A DNA stretch of 64,000 bases from Trichoplax sp. H2 (taxonomy: Eukaryota; Placozoa; Uniplacotomia; Trichoplacea): NCBI GenBank assembly GCA_003344405.1, contig NOWV01000055.1:372001-436000 (forward strand), read 5' to 3'. The notes beneath the pieces are model-generated. The model saw only the letters and a list, made by a program, of their open reading frames with translations. It did not search any database and was not told the origin of the DNA. Made by a program: the position numbers and the translations under genes. Of the stretch, positions 1 to 13,637 are shown in pieces (position 1 is the stretch's first letter; each line of letters opens with the position of its first letter).

Positions 1-725
1 AATGAACTTGTCCAGCAGGAGAGGAATGCATGAGAAAAACGCCCTAGATAGAAATGCCACCTCGATCGATTGATTGATTTAATAGTAGCTTTACATACAA
101 TAGCTGGTCGACGGTGCTGATCATAATGTGCTATACTGTACAGTGTACAATATTCATACAGCATTGCGCCTATTTTTACTGGACCAGATGATCAAGACCT
201 CGAGTTGCATCAATCAGAACCAATCGTCAGTCTCGGACATGACAAACTGCTAAGATGTAGGCAAATTTCTAGTAGTCCTTGATTAAAGAGCATCAATGAG
301 TCATGTTGTGTTCTAAGTGAGTACACATGTATGCAAAAGTATTTTCGGTTCTAGTCAGATCCAACAGCTGCCGGCAGCCTGTAGCCTTTTATGACCTTCT
401 TGTTAGTTTAGCTGTATCTTCATCAAGTGCATAAAACGTATTAACGTCTTGTCCTCTTCTCTTTAGCCTTTTACGACCTTGTTAGTTTACTTTTTTAGCT
501 GCAGCATCTTCATCAAGTGCATGAAAACGTATGAACGTCTTGTCCTGTTGTCTACAGTCTACAGTCTACGACAGTACAGTACATTGTATTGTAGTCAAGG
601 TCCGTAAAATGGACCGTTGTAGTGTACTGTCTCATTCACTAGGTAAAGCTGGTAACAAACGCCATTTTAATAGACCTTGTCAGCAGCTATTGCGAAATCA
701 AGCAATCTGATCGGGATTACCAGCA
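1..725. other. Intergenic region upstream of TAF10
   Basis: I see no gene here. It holds a diverged direct duplication (382-458 and 464-550, listed separately) and several short palindromic TACTGTAC/GTACAGTAC strings near 130-150 and 550-590. The putative promoter and 5' UTR of TAF10 must lie at its right end, but I recognise no TATA box or other core element. Confidence 0.6.
382..550. repeat. Diverged tandem duplication, unit about 80 bp
   Basis: Two copies (about 382-458 and 464-550) share the order TAGCCTTTTA-GACCTT, GTTAGTTTA, AGCTG, ATCTTCATCAAGTGCAT, AAAACGTAT-AACGTCTTGTCCT. The second copy has a small insertion around TTTTTT-GCAGC. It lies about 180 bp upstream of the TAF10 start codon. 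Confidence 0.8.
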
Positions 726-2325
726 ATGGCGTCTTTGTCGACGTCGGACAACAATTTAACATCATCGTCAATAACTACACAAAGTTTTGATAGCTTAACT
801 ACATCATCTAAAAAGGATGTACTCTCCTCTCAAGCCAAAAATGATAAAACCAACAGCCATACCACCGTAACTTCGACTGCTTCCAATACGACGTCGAAGT
901 TTAAAAACGCCAGCAGTGCCACTCATGCTGCAATGGGTGAAAACAACGCACAAATTGGTGGTATTCGCTTAGCTCAATTTATACAAAACATCGATGATTA
1001 TACACCAACGGTAAGACTTGACCATGTTGTTATCGAGGATCTTGCATCTCACACAATGTCCACGACTTCAACTTGTACTACATGTGAACCTAAACTTTAG
1101 GGGATATTGCATAAGCATGACATTGATCTGTGCTGGACAACTGCACAGGCTACGACCAGAAATAAAATCGATAGGATCAAATAATGAATTCTTCTTCATG
1201 TCGGGGGACGTTCACAGTTTGCATTCCACCAAGGATACGTAGAGAGTTTAATCAATGGTAGACAAAGAGCCTAGGCAGTATTTGAAATTATCATATGTTA
1301 TGCATTCTAAATGGTCACATACCACAGATTTGTTAGGGGAACGACACGAATGAGAGAATGAAATACTTAGTCGAGTGGCTCAACAGCACACTACGAGTGT
1401 TACAGTCTGAAACTTTTTCCATCAAAAATCATCAACTAGAAGAATTTTATGGATAAGAGTCGTAAATCTATCAGGGCTCGATCTAACAACGCATCATACA
1501 GTATACTGTATAATAGTCGGATATTCTGTTAATGTAGCGATCGATTGAATTCTACCCATACATTATCTGCGTCGTTTGATATAATATTATACCGTACAAG
1601 ATGGCTTTAACCTAGATAGATTGTTTTAAATACTTACTATTCGAGCTCTCACTCGACGGTCGATATTCTTTCCTTGGAGGATGGCAAATTCGGCCGTATT
1701 CAGTAATCTTGTGCTGTCATGATATTTAACTTACACTAACTTTAGATATATCAACAGCATAGCTGTAGCTGTATACACGGTAGTTCTTTGTAAATGACGG
1801 TAGCTCCGCTTTAATCAATCATGAAAAGATTGGTTATGATCTTGACACCCAATCTACAAAATAGAAACATAATAATATAAATGATATCCAGATCAAGTCC
1901 ATCATATCCTTAGAGAATGCATATGAAGATGAGTTATGGATGCTATTTTATATGCACCTTCTAGATACCCGATGATGTGACTACCTATCACCTAAATCGC
2001 GCTGGCTTTGATACCACTGATCCTCGTGTCATTCGCTTAATATCTTTAACTAGCCAAAAATTCGTATCTGATATTGTTGGTGACGCTATGCAGCAATGTA
2101 AAATGCGTAGTAGCAGCCAAAACAACAAAAAAGGCGCAAAGGTTTGTTGAAAATTCAGTTTTGCCTTTAGATGGAATCTAGTATGTACAATGTGATACTT
2201 AATTGTGCCTGATTGCCATTCATACCATCACGCAGGATAAGCAATATTGTTTGACTATGGAGGATTTGGCCGCTGCAGCTAATGAATATGGCATACACAT
2301 CAAGAAACCACACTACTTTAGTTGA
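726..2325 (+). CDS. TAF10: TFIID / SAGA subunit TAF10 (3 exons)
   Basis: Three exons join in phase 0: 726-1010, 1965-2141 and 2236-2325, giving 182 aa plus stop. Exon 1 encodes a low-complexity Ser/Thr-rich N-terminus and then the start of the TAF10 core ([14 protein letters not shown]). Exon 2 continues [15 protein letters not shown], then [10 protein letters not shown] and [15 protein letters not shown]. Exon 3 encodes [15 protein letters not shown] and ends KKPHYFS. Order and spacing match the TAF10 histone-fold region, which pairs with TAF3/TAF8 in TFIID and SPT7-like partners in SAGA in the nucleus. Introns begin GTAAGA and GTTTGT and end CTAG and GCAG. The start ATG follows CCAGCA and is the first in frame. 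The poorly conserved Ser/Thr-rich N-terminus is normal for the family. The in-frame ORF that runs on to 1100 is intron read-through. AATAAA occurs near 2931. Confidence 0.93.
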
Positions 2326-4010
2326 TAGAAATTGATCAGACTTACCCGTGACTGTCTCTTGGAATCATAAGATCTACATATTTTCATACATAACTGAATA
2401 CTGTTCGAATACGCAAAATATGGCTACTCGGAGCGATGCTTGGTTCAGTAATGGACAAATTCGTATATCGGCAATGGATCAGTTTTGTTGTTGTTGCAAT
2501 TTTGTTGGTATCTGGTGAAGGCTGGGCCGTAATCTTGACATGCAATCTCGTTATAGGGTTATCAAAGTTCATCTGATTACTCGTGTAAATGAATTATGCT
2601 ATAAAGTTACGTTGTACCTAGTACGTTCCTATACATGCTTTAAATTCTGTTTAAGACATTGTTCCCTATAATTATATCCAAGACATTAATGTATTGAATA
2701 TTCTAATTTAGTACTAATGTATATCAAGACACAATTGTAACTATCGCATACTTCGAATAATGTTGTTAGGAAGAGTATGTGCACCTATTAATTTTTGGCC
2801 GTAACAGGGGTATGTAATAAATTATCAGCCAGGCATTACAGTAAGTGCCACGTCAGATTCGATAGACCTGTATTTTGTCTCATAGCTATAGATGATAGGG
2901 TAGTTTGTATAACTGTTTGCTTGAAATGTTGAATAAATTATGGCTTGAATTAGCAAGTTTTCTTACTACTCTGTTGACAAGATGTTGAAGTTGAAACAAA
3001 ATTATGATGGGTTGTACTAACCTTCCTTCTAATTAGAAATTGTCTTCAAAAGCATTATTGACTTTTGAATCCAAATTACATATCGTTGACAGCCTCGATT
3101 GAGTTAAATTTTAAGACTACATATTTGAATTATTATTTCCTGTGAGGAATGTACTTAAAAATGCATCGTTATTATATACAGTATTATGATCATAAGGTTA
3201 AAAAGATTATCAACAATTTCTTAGTCTCATTGAAACGATTTAAGTACACGCATGATGAATCTACACCAAAATTCAACAACAATCAATTTTTCTCTTCCAT
3301 CATACTGCTGTATATAGATAGTACAGCCTAGTACAACCATCATATTATAGACTTTGGTATTTTCCATAACTTATAATGGGACTATTTATTGAATCTGCGA
3401 AGTACTGTATTTACGAAAGGGGTATCGCCTGAGCTATTGAATATGTGATAGATAAATAGCGAAATTCAATAACGAATTTTTCTCTTAATCGTACTACTGC
3501 CTATGGCAAGTACAATTATCATAATACTGTATAACTTTTGATATTTTCCATGCTTTATGATGTAGCTGATTATAATTATTGAATTTGTGCCGTATTTATG
3601 GGAATACATCTCGACTTATTCATCTGAAAGTTAATGATTGATGGTAATTGTATTTACTAGCATTTATGTTAAGCCCCGATCTTACAATCAGTTGCATACA
3701 TACTGATAGTAATTTTATCCAAGTCTTCTTATATTTGCTGCAAATAAAGATAAGGACGTACATCCATTTAAATGAAATATGGATTATATAATTTTTATTT
3801 CGCCGTAGTTTAAAAGTCGGTGCAATTTCTTATCAAAACTTTACCTACATATTATGACATTAATTCATGTTTGTACTACTATATATGCACTGGAATGTGA
3901 TTGCGTATATCGTATATAAGTAATATACGCGTATAAACAACTTGAGTATCATTTGGCAGAACATCTCGTCAATTAAATCTCGAATGGAAATGTAGTATTG
4001 TGTAAATAGC

Positions 4011-4026
4011 TTTGGCATATGCCAAA
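4011..4026. repeat. Perfect 16-bp palindrome TTTGGCATATGCCAAA
   Basis: The sequence equals its own reverse complement. It could be a dimeric transcription-factor site or chance. It is about 0.8 kb upstream of the FHAD1 start. Confidence 0.6.
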
Positions 4027-4274
4027 TACTTTACTGAAATAAAGTATGAGCGCATCAATCCTCAGACTTTTTGTGTTGCAATAACTTGAGTACAATGAGA
4101 ATATGTAATGTGTATGTACATCTTCATATAATCTACTTTATACGCTTTTACTATTTAAAGTATCACTCTGAAACTGTAAGCGACATATCTGGTATTACCT
4201 ACATTACCTTTACTGATTACGCTGTTAGTGTAGGAATGCCTGAACATTATACAGTTAACCTAGGCTTGCCTTCG

Positions 4275-4326
4275 GCCGTAGTACGGCAATACTAGCCTGC
4301 GTAGAGGAATTCCTCTTACCTCTACG
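4275..4326. repeat. Pair of adjacent inverted repeats
   Basis: The first element is GCCGTA-G-TACGGC at 4275-4287. The second has arms CGTAGAGG (4300-4307) and CCTCTACG (4319-4326), with an inner perfect palindrome GAGGAATTCCTC (4304-4315). This is an unusually dense, GC-rich pocket in AT-rich intergenic DNA. Function unknown. Confidence 0.6.
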
Positions 4327-4854
4327 ATACATCATTGCAAGCATGAATCAATACCGAGCGTTATAATATATTGCTGATTTTACTATTGGAAGAAGAAAAT
4401 AATAAATCTCACATACACTGGGCTTATATAGCTCCCGTAGACTATGAAAGATGTTTAGTAGTACTTAGGCAGTCAATGTTTCTTCTGCTCTTTTATGACA
4501 GACGCGTAATAATCTAGCCAGAGTTTACATTACCATGGCAACAACGTTAGCCTAAGAGCATAAATCATACTAGCACTTTCATATAGCTTACAGTTAAAGA
4601 ATAAAGAACTATTAATATTTGGTACGATATCATCTAGTATACTGTACCGTATATTATAAGAGATATATTGTGGCTTATACTATGATGTGATACAGTATAT
4701 AAATACATACAGTTGTAAATTTACCTTAAAAAATTTGATCGTATTTACTGGTAATACTTGTGGAAATAACTAGGTTTTATGACCCTCCAGAGCAGTACTA
4801 ACAAATTCTTGATCCCTAAGTAGATACCTAGCGAAATTGTATTTAATTGACGAT

Positions 4855-7800
4855 ATGAAGGGTTACTTGAAATCTAGCGATGGGCTTTTTCTCCTAGATC
4901 CTCGTTTCACAACGATCGGCAGGGACAACTGTGATCTACTACTACAGGTTGGTTTCAAAATTCACACTAAGGGCACTTAATATCGGTGATAGAACAAGCA
5001 TAAATCTGCTATAAAGTAAAATCTAATCTTAATAGCTATTCATCTATGTAAAATATGAAGGTCTATATAATGTATTTTAATAGTACAAAATGGAATACGA
5101 AATAAATGTATTGGGACGATATAATTCATACTCCTTGTAGATTTAACATTAACTATCACAAAAATGAAAGAAATTTATCAGTCATTAATTATTTTCGCTG
5201 ATAGTACAAGATCATGGCAATGTCAGATATTCATTCATAGATAGCTAAATTAAAATGATATGGTGTTACTGTCCAATAGCTGTTCAAGAGTAACTGTATA
5301 TAATATTAAAGTAAGTCATCCTAATATACTGTATCTTGTAAATTTCGCTGTAGTCACCTAACCTGGAACGACGACATGCTATCATCGAATACCATGATAG
5401 CGATGGGCACTACTATCTACGAGATCTGAATACTGCTAATGGAACTTATGTTAACGACAAAGTTATACAGAATGGTTACATTCAGCTTGCACCTGGTGAT
5501 ATTTTAAGATTCGATTTTGATGGCATCGCTTTTCAATTTGATACTGATGAAACGCTAACTCACTTAGCGCTCGCTGTAAGGAAATTTTCTATACATTAAT
5601 TTACTACATTATTTTTATTTTTTATCTTGCAATTTTCGTTATCAAAGAATATCAGTCATGATAGACTTTTATGATACCTAAGAATCAGCAAATTTGATTA
5701 TAAATCTATTGACGCCGTAAGTTGATTAAATAGATTTTGGTTACGCCAATTTTATTATCAGGGTAACCGACAGCAAACTTTAGTAACAGAACAATCTCCG
5801 AAAGCTATACATCCAATGAATCTAGGTGCCAATTTTACTGCTACAGCACACTTACCGCAGATACATTCCAGTTCTGTCGTGAAACAGCAGAGATCAGGAT
5901 CATTGCCTGGCTCACGGACTCAACCTGTAAGTTATTCTTTTACCAGTTCTTGGCTACGGTAATAAAATTAGCACATAATATAATATCAATGATATCATTA
6001 TAATAGTAGATATGTTATCCTCTAAAGTTGTATTAATAATTTTGAACTATCCTGACTGCTTATTAATAGACAAACTTAGTCCCACGACCTCCATCGCGTC
6101 CTCGCCCTTCAAGTGGTAGCAGCCATAGGTATAGTGATGTCGGAATAACACCACCTTTAAACAGCACATACACTCAATCAGTATTTAATCAAGCAAAAAA
6201 TGGTTGGATCGGCTCTGCAGGTAGTAATAGCTTCCATGGCAGTAACGATAGCTTGAATAGTATTTCTAGGAATGATGATGTTGGTGATGCACGAAATAAG
6301 GATAGCATTATAAGTAGCTTAAGAAGGCAAGTTGGGGATTTAAAGCATCAAATTGAGTTAAAGAATCAATCTATTATCGATGTGAATGATAAGTTAATAG
6401 CATACGAAGGACAACTAGAGAGTACAGCCACTGCTGTTGATCATCTGAAATCGGAGGTATACAATATCATCTTGCAAGTGCTTCAGTTTTTTTCTACGAT
6501 TTGAAGCTTTTGGTATAGTGCAAATATTTCTATTGCTCACTAAGAGATATAATAATTATAAAATTATTTAGATTATGCGTCCACAACAAAGAGAGAATAT
6601 TGCTAATGAGAGCGCTTTTATTACATCCTCACAACAACAATTACAGCCCCACACTCTAAACTTTGACAAATTAAAGAAAGAAATGCAATACTATCGTTAT
6701 TCTTTGCATGATTCCGCTCAAAATGTTAGTAAACTAAGGCAGGAAATCGATTCTAAGAACGGAATAATAGCAGATCTTAAGGAGGAAGTTAGTAGGGTAA
6801 TCAATGAACTTAATGAACGAGAAGTAACTATTGCTGCTGTTAATGCCAAGGTATCGATATTGATGATTTAGCAGGCTTAGCAATATTTTATCTAAGACAA
6901 TACAACATTAATAAGCAATAATATAAAGTTTTTAAATTAAGATTTGGATGTATTGTTTAAACTTTAATTTAATTTCATTATTTAATAAAAGTTGGCACGC
7001 TTAAACGAAAATGCAGAATTCGAAGCTTCATTAGAAAAAGAACGTCAAGAGTACAATTCTATGAAACAGGTATCAAGACATTACTTAATTTTGTAGATGT
7101 AATCTAATCTTATATTCTGGTAGCAGTTGATCTTTATTTGTTATACGTATGGAGACAAACATTTATTCTATGATTACGAAAATGACCAATTTCAGTTACC
7201 TAATGATTATTATTTAATTCAGAAATATAAGTCGAATGTTAAGGAGCTAAATGAAATTACTGAAAAATTTCATCTGAAGTCTGAGGAGGTCAAAAGACTA
7301 AATACCCTTATTATAGAATTAGAGCAGGTATACAAAGATGGAATATACATATTTTGATATAACTATAAAGATGGTTATCATTTAATACGAGCCTCAAAAT
7401 GTATTTTTTGAATACAATGGTGTGCATATCATGAGAATATAATATTTCTTTTGAAATTATTACACTTCTAAATCATACCTAATAACTGAAAGAACTATCA
7501 TAACTAAAAAGGTAAAAGATGAACATGAAGCTAAGAAATTAGAATTTTCGGGGGCGCAAGAAGAAGCAAAACATGCCAAACTACAGTATAGCATAGCGCA
7601 AACGAAGGTAAGCCCCTAAGATTTAAATTTTACTGATATCAGGCGTTACATCAGATTAATCTTGAATACTTGGGCATTTCATTACTTTCCTATGTTGCAA
7701 TCGACTACTAGCATGAGCGATTAAGAAAACATTTACTCCATGAGTTATTTGCTGATGGTCAACGGCCGTCCCAAAATATGAATGATTGCAGCGATGATGA

Positions 7801-10800
7801 AATTATTCAACTACTATCTCAATTACGGAAGCAAAATATCGATAAAGAACAAACTATTGATTATATCTCGTCGAAGAATGAAGCTGTAAGTTGAAATTCA
7901 ATGGTACTGTACTATCCCACTATGTTCTGTACTGCAGTATCTATTACTTGATAGGACAAATTTTACATACTGTTGTCCAGGGTATATTAAAAGTTTCTAA
8001 ATACCTCATAGGTTTAAGCAATATTAATATTTGGCTGCCATTTTTTAAAAATTTTAATATTAAAGTTAAAATCGCAAGTGGATAATTTTATAATCGATTC
8101 GAAGATGCTCCAGGAATATTTTAAGCGTTCTACGGTAATGTAGGATCGGAGAATTAATTATTGAATTTAAGAATGATTATTACGATATTATATCTCTTAC
8201 TACCAGTTTATTAGAGTTTCGCTGTTCTAATGAATCTTTTATTCTATAGGATCAAATTTTAGATGCACAATTCTCAATAGCAACACTTAAACAAGAACAG
8301 AGTAAACTAAATGAATTAGAACTATCAGAAGATATAAATTGGATTAAAGTGAGTTCTTCTACAGCTTTTAATACGATATCTAAATTTTTTCCGTATGCAA
8401 TCATGAATTTCAGCGTTAACTGCAGTTCCTGTAAATGATTACATTGATCATACTCAAGAGTATATTTAATGCAACCTCCATAATGTACTTCGAATTAGGA
8501 AAGCACAAATAACTTGCTACAGGGACAAATCATTTGGTGCGAGGCTATGGAAGTAGCTCTAACTGATGCAGGATTTGATGTCCATAATGGACATAATCCT
8601 TGCGAAGCAATTGCTGATCTAAGCAGCAAACTGCAGCAAGAAAGTAACCAAAGTAAATTCTTCAGAGATAGGTAAATAACCGCAAATATCTTACTCTGAG
8701 GAGATTAAAATGACGAAAATATTCAGTAAAGTGATGTACAATACTGTAGCCATCTAATTTATTATTTGAACCCTTGCAAATATTTAGATGCAAAACAGTT
8801 CAAGAAGAAAATGAAATAGCTATGCAAAGCGCTATTAACACCACCAAACAGCAATGTCAGGAAGAACTGGAAACGTTGGTCGCCAAATTAAAAGAAGATC
8901 ATAATAAAGAACTATCTGGATTGAAAGAGACATACGTTAAAGAAAGTCAGGAAAAATTGGAACAGCAATCACGATCTGATTTAGAAAAATATAATCAGTT
9001 AAATGTGGTAAGGTTTTATTTTGTTGAATAGGTGTAATATTGATAGGGTATGTTGCATTACTACATCCTTATGATCTTGGTAGAATCTAAATATTCGTAC
9101 TGTGTATGATGATCTACTCGTATGTCGTATTTTAGGATTATCAAAAGGATTTAAATGACATGGAGTTAATAAAAGGACAGCTTGATTTAAAAAGTACTGA
9201 GATCAGCCAGTTAAATGACGAAAAGGTATTCTTAAAATATCCAGTTTGGATTAAGCACGGTGATATCCGTCTAATTCGTATATTATACAGGATTAGGCAA
9301 TCGCCAGCTTTGAATGGAATCATTTTGTTATTTATGATTTATTTGAAATAATGCTATATCTGATAATCGTAAAGGTAAAATTGGAAGAGCAATTAGTTAG
9401 CAATCAAAACGAACATCAAAAAAATTTGGACCATGTTCAACAGGAACTTAATGAAGCTAAATTGAATTACGAAAACGATATTAGCAAGTATAGGGTGAGT
9501 AATTGCATTTGTGTAGTTATGAGGTCTGCGTAATTTTATAGTTTTCATTTAAAAATTTGTTACATACTTTAAGTAATGACATTCATCATTTTAGGAAGAA
9601 ACTCGTCAACATGCATTGACTATTGTTGCAATGGAAGATAAGTTGATAACGGCAATTAATGAAAATGTCCAGCTCAAGGATCAAATTGTGGAATTAAAAC
9701 AACAAAGTAAATAACTATAGACTTATCTAATCTGTATAATTATGATTTATTATTGTAGTAATGTTTTATTATTAAAAGAAAAATGTAATTAGAAGGTTCC
9801 TTCTGATTAACATTAGATACTTTACGGCAAAACTGTATACGTTTGCGAGTCATCATCAGATGATTTAAGCCTAATATTTGTTTCTTTTTTTATTTCTATA
9901 TTAGTAATTACTCAGAGAGAAGTACCGGTTATTCCTCGCTCTCCTAGCCCAACGATACCTCAAATACAGTCGGATATTGATAAATTGGAAGAACTAGTCA
10001 CTATTTTGAGGTAAAGATAGACTAAATAGAATGTCACCTGAGGTATTCGATAGGAATCAAATAATAAATGACATCCGATGATTATTTTTAAAGAAATTCG
10101 CAAGCTTTAAGTATTTAATTTTGTTGCTTTATATAATCAGACGAGAATTATTAGAGGCGAAGAAAGAAATTCAAGTTCGTGATGACATGATATCGACATT
10201 AAATAAAGATTTAGCCGGAGCATCTGCTAAATTAACCGATATGACCGGCGAATTGAATGAGCAACAGAAGCTAGAACTACAACATCATAGGCAACGTCTT
10301 ACTGAGGTTAATAATGAGTTACAACAACAAAAGGATCAAATACTGAAGGTAATGACAGCTTGAATAATTAAAAGGATTTCCGTATTGCAATTGCAAACAC
10401 TGTATATCTAGAAATAAAGGGTGGTAGCATTTTGATATTAGAATTGCTAAATTTAATTCTAAGCCTTAAAAATGTACTTTTCTTGATGTCAACGATACAA
10501 AGATGTCGGAATTAGTTGACCGGCAGCAAAAGGAAATGGAAAAGGACAAGGCTGATTTAAAGCGTTGCTATAAGGTTATTAATCAACTCAAGAATCGTAC
10601 TAGTAGCATCAAAGAGGAAACAATAGCGAATAATGACCAACATTCATCAGAAAAGGAGCACTTAGAGAAGCAGCTTCAAGAGTATATGAAGAAGGCGAGG
10701 ACTAACTTGATTAGTAGTGTTTTACTTAATATCTTAGTTTTGCATCATTACCATTAATTATCGTAGATAAGTTCATTCTGCCTTATCTAAACTTTATTTA

Positions 10801-13637
10801 TTATGCTGGAAAATATTGTCAGCTATCAGATTCTGATGAATTTGTTAAACTTGGAATGAAATGTCAAGAAGAAGGCCACAAGGATGTCATTGCTAAGCAG
10901 ACAGAATCGCTAAGTTATATGCGACAAAAATTAAATTTGGTAGAGGAGGATTTGCCTTATCGTAAGTTTTAATGTCATTTTGTTACTACTTAACAATATT
11001 TGAAATCTTCGATCCGATATTTTGCTATAGTAAGTGAAACACGGAGTTAAAATTATTTCAGTAGATAGTTTTACTGATTGAATTTTGCTCTAAATATTCG
11101 TATTTCTAATAATTGCCAAGTCTTGGACGTAGTATTTGATTTTTATAGCCTAATTTTATTACCCTCTATTGTGGTTTCATATCATTCGTCATTTCTTGAT
11201 ACATCTTATTTTTACTACTGAGTAATAAGTATCGTCTTAATAGCACTAATTTTATCTTCGTTCTTATTCAAGGGTCAGATAGGGAAGAAGCAATGTTTCA
11301 ATTATCACAAATGAAGAAAGAACTTAGTAATATTAAGGCATTCCAAAAATCAACATCGACGATGAATAAGTTAGTTTCAAAAGCAAATGCATCAGGAACT
11401 GATAAAGGCAAGAAGAAGCAGAATAATTCCAACATGCGTGGTCGAGGCGGTTCTAATAAAGGAGATCCGTTGGCAGCCAGTACTATAGAGTCGTTGGAAT
11501 TAAGCGAGAAATCGGTTAGTTTATTATCGACTCAATATTATAAGAAAGTTATTTTTTATTAACAAAATGCAACTTTTAAATAACTGTAAGAAATTATTAA
11601 ATAGCCTTCGCGAAAACTTATTAAAACTAATGCCCATTTTGAGAATTTTATACACTAATGATTCACGTTTAACGTTTTAATTTTATAGTACTTCTCACTA
11701 TTGAGGGCAATACAAATGGTCTTGCGAGTAAATGATGTTCCAGGCACAGCTTCTTTTACTTCTGTAACACTGGATGAAAAGTCACAGTTATTGAATGAGC
11801 GCCATGAGGTAAAATATAAAATTTAATTAAACTTTAGATAAATTCACATAATTGGCATCTGTACATTAGCTTTTTGTTTCAGCTTATGAATTAGTATCAA
11901 AGTCTACAATATGTAGTATAGCATCTGTAATTCGTAGATGATTTTAAAATAAATCACGGAATTCCTGTTTGAAATATGGCAAGATGACAATGATCCTGTT
12001 ATACTTTATAGGCTGCAGAAATGCTATCGAGTCAAATTCGTGTTTTACAAAAGAAGATAGAAAATAAAGACAAATTACTGGCCGGTTATGAAGACGACTT
12101 ACAAAAATTACGGTACGTTTAAATTATTAGGTAATCACTAAATTTCTTAGTTTTCATATTGATTAATATAACTTTGTTATTTTAATTGTTTAGAAACTAT
12201 GAAGAGACTAATGAAAGAAGAACAGCGGATATAAAACTATTAGAGGTAATTTCAGTTTCATTTATTAGCCATCCGGTGATAATCTTAGTTATTTCCATTA
12301 CTTGTAGAACATTAGGATACAATGAGATATTATCATTTATTTTAAATTAGTTTTTCTTTAACATGGCTAAATTTTTGATTACTATAGAAAACAATTCGGG
12401 AGTCGGAGCAAGAAAATAAATGTTTAAAGGAATCTGTTCGTAAATTTAGAGAACAGATTGACGAGCAGGACCGCTTAAATCAATCATTGCTTGGAAGGAA
12501 GGTAGCAAAATATGTATTTAATTACTAGACTTGTCATCATTTGCCACTAAATCTTCTATTTTACATTATGTGTACCGCTTGATTAGATTTTTACATTGAT
12601 ATTATATATTTATTTAAATAGTGTTCTAATAAGACTATACCGTTCGTTTTAATTGTGTCGGAACTGCTTGCAATGTCGTACTTAAAATCAATGCAAATAC
12701 CAACGTGATTGACTAATTGTAACTGCTTTATATGTATATTATGTGATAATGCCGATTTTAGTAGTGTATAGAATGATTATAAAAATAAACACTATATACT
12801 ACATCTCCTTTTTTATGTTAGATTGTATAGATAGAATTTGAAGATTAAATGATGTAATGTAGCTATTATTTATACTTTAATGTTACAGGCATTTTATTCG
12901 GAACGTAAAGTAGCAGATTATGCTAAACCTAAACAGCCTAAGATTCCAGATGAAATAACGGATTTTAAAGTTAGAATTAATGCTTAGCAAGAATAGTAGC
13001 TAGAACTCTAATATAAAGCGTGATCTAAACTACAGTTAGTGCTGCCTCTAATAAATTATAAACTAAATCACATTTTCAACTTCCTTTGAATAGGCAAAAA
13101 CAAAAAAAAAGGTTAAGGATCGGAAATTAAAGAGAAAAGACTACGAAATTACAACACTAAAAAAGGTAATTAGTGCTACCAATTATAGTAATATAACGTC
13201 CAAATTATTTTATGTAATTATTGGATCTTTATAAAAAATTCTATACTAGAATTAAAGTTCTTGTAATATACATTTGTGCTTAGGAACTCAAGGATGCAGA
13301 TAAGCGTTTAAATGAAACGGCAGCTAAATTACTAGTGATGGAACGAGAGGTATATATGTAGAATAATGTTGAAAGTGATCGTTTTATACTCACAGGCCAT
13401 AATAAATCATTGCTTAAAACTATTAGCGTCGTAGATCTGAGAGTGTAAAGACAACTGATAGTTTACAACTAATACTATTTTACGATAGCGGTTGAATTAA
13501 AAATTATTGATACCCAAAATATGGTACTGAGGATTTACTGTACTGATTGTTGGCTTATTTTAAATTTTCTTTAGGATAAATTTACTCAAAATTCCATAAA
13601 TGCTAATTCGGAACAGAGTGAACACTCTGATTATTAA
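4855..13637 (+). CDS. FHAD1: FHA domain-containing coiled-coil protein, FHAD1-like (28 exons)
   Basis: Exons: 4855-4947, 5354-5575, 5762-5926, 6070-6456, 6572-6850, 6992-7069, 7223-7327, 7512-7607, 7712-7885, 8250-8348, 8523-8671, 8788-9007, 9136-9225, 9375-9494, 9595-9706, 9905-10010, 10141-10348, 10503-10694, 10823-10961, 11273-11514, 11689-11808, 12012-12112, 12194-12245, 12388-12501, 12889-12969, 13094-13165, 13284-13349, 13575-13637. All junctions agree in phase, giving about 1314 aa (human FHAD1 is about 1400). The N-terminus MKGYLKSSDG is close to vertebrate FHAD1. The FHA phosphothreonine-binding residues are present: G22-R23, S32, H39, N60-G61. A Ser/Pro-rich linker (about 106-190) leads into a long Glu/Lys/Gln-rich coiled coil reaching almost to the C-terminus, which ends acidic. 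All introns are GT-AG except the one after 10694, which begins GC. The weakest donors are at 12970 (GTTAGA) and 11515 (GTTAGT). The cellular role is poorly known, and an FHA plus coiled-coil build suggests a phospho-dependent scaffold. Confidence 0.93.

Larger units (their letters stand above)
2326..4854. other. Intergenic, TAF10 to FHAD1
   Basis: No supported gene. Short ORFs (for example 3149-3331 and 4071-4295) have no recognisable domain and AT-driven composition. It contains a 16-bp palindrome at 4011-4026 and a cluster of GC-richer inverted repeats at 4275-4326. A TAF10 polyadenylation signal probably lies near 2931. Confidence 0.55.

Noticed and set aside
1011-1100. Extending TAF10 exon 1 to the in-frame stop at 1100
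   Set aside because: The TAF10 histone fold resumes in phase at 1965 after a GTAAGA...CTAG intron, so this stretch is intron.
10695-10757. Extending FHAD1 exon 18 to the TAA at 10757
   Set aside because: Coiled-coil coding clearly continues in the same phase at 10823, and the extension has no coiled-coil pattern. A GC-AG intron explains the gap better.
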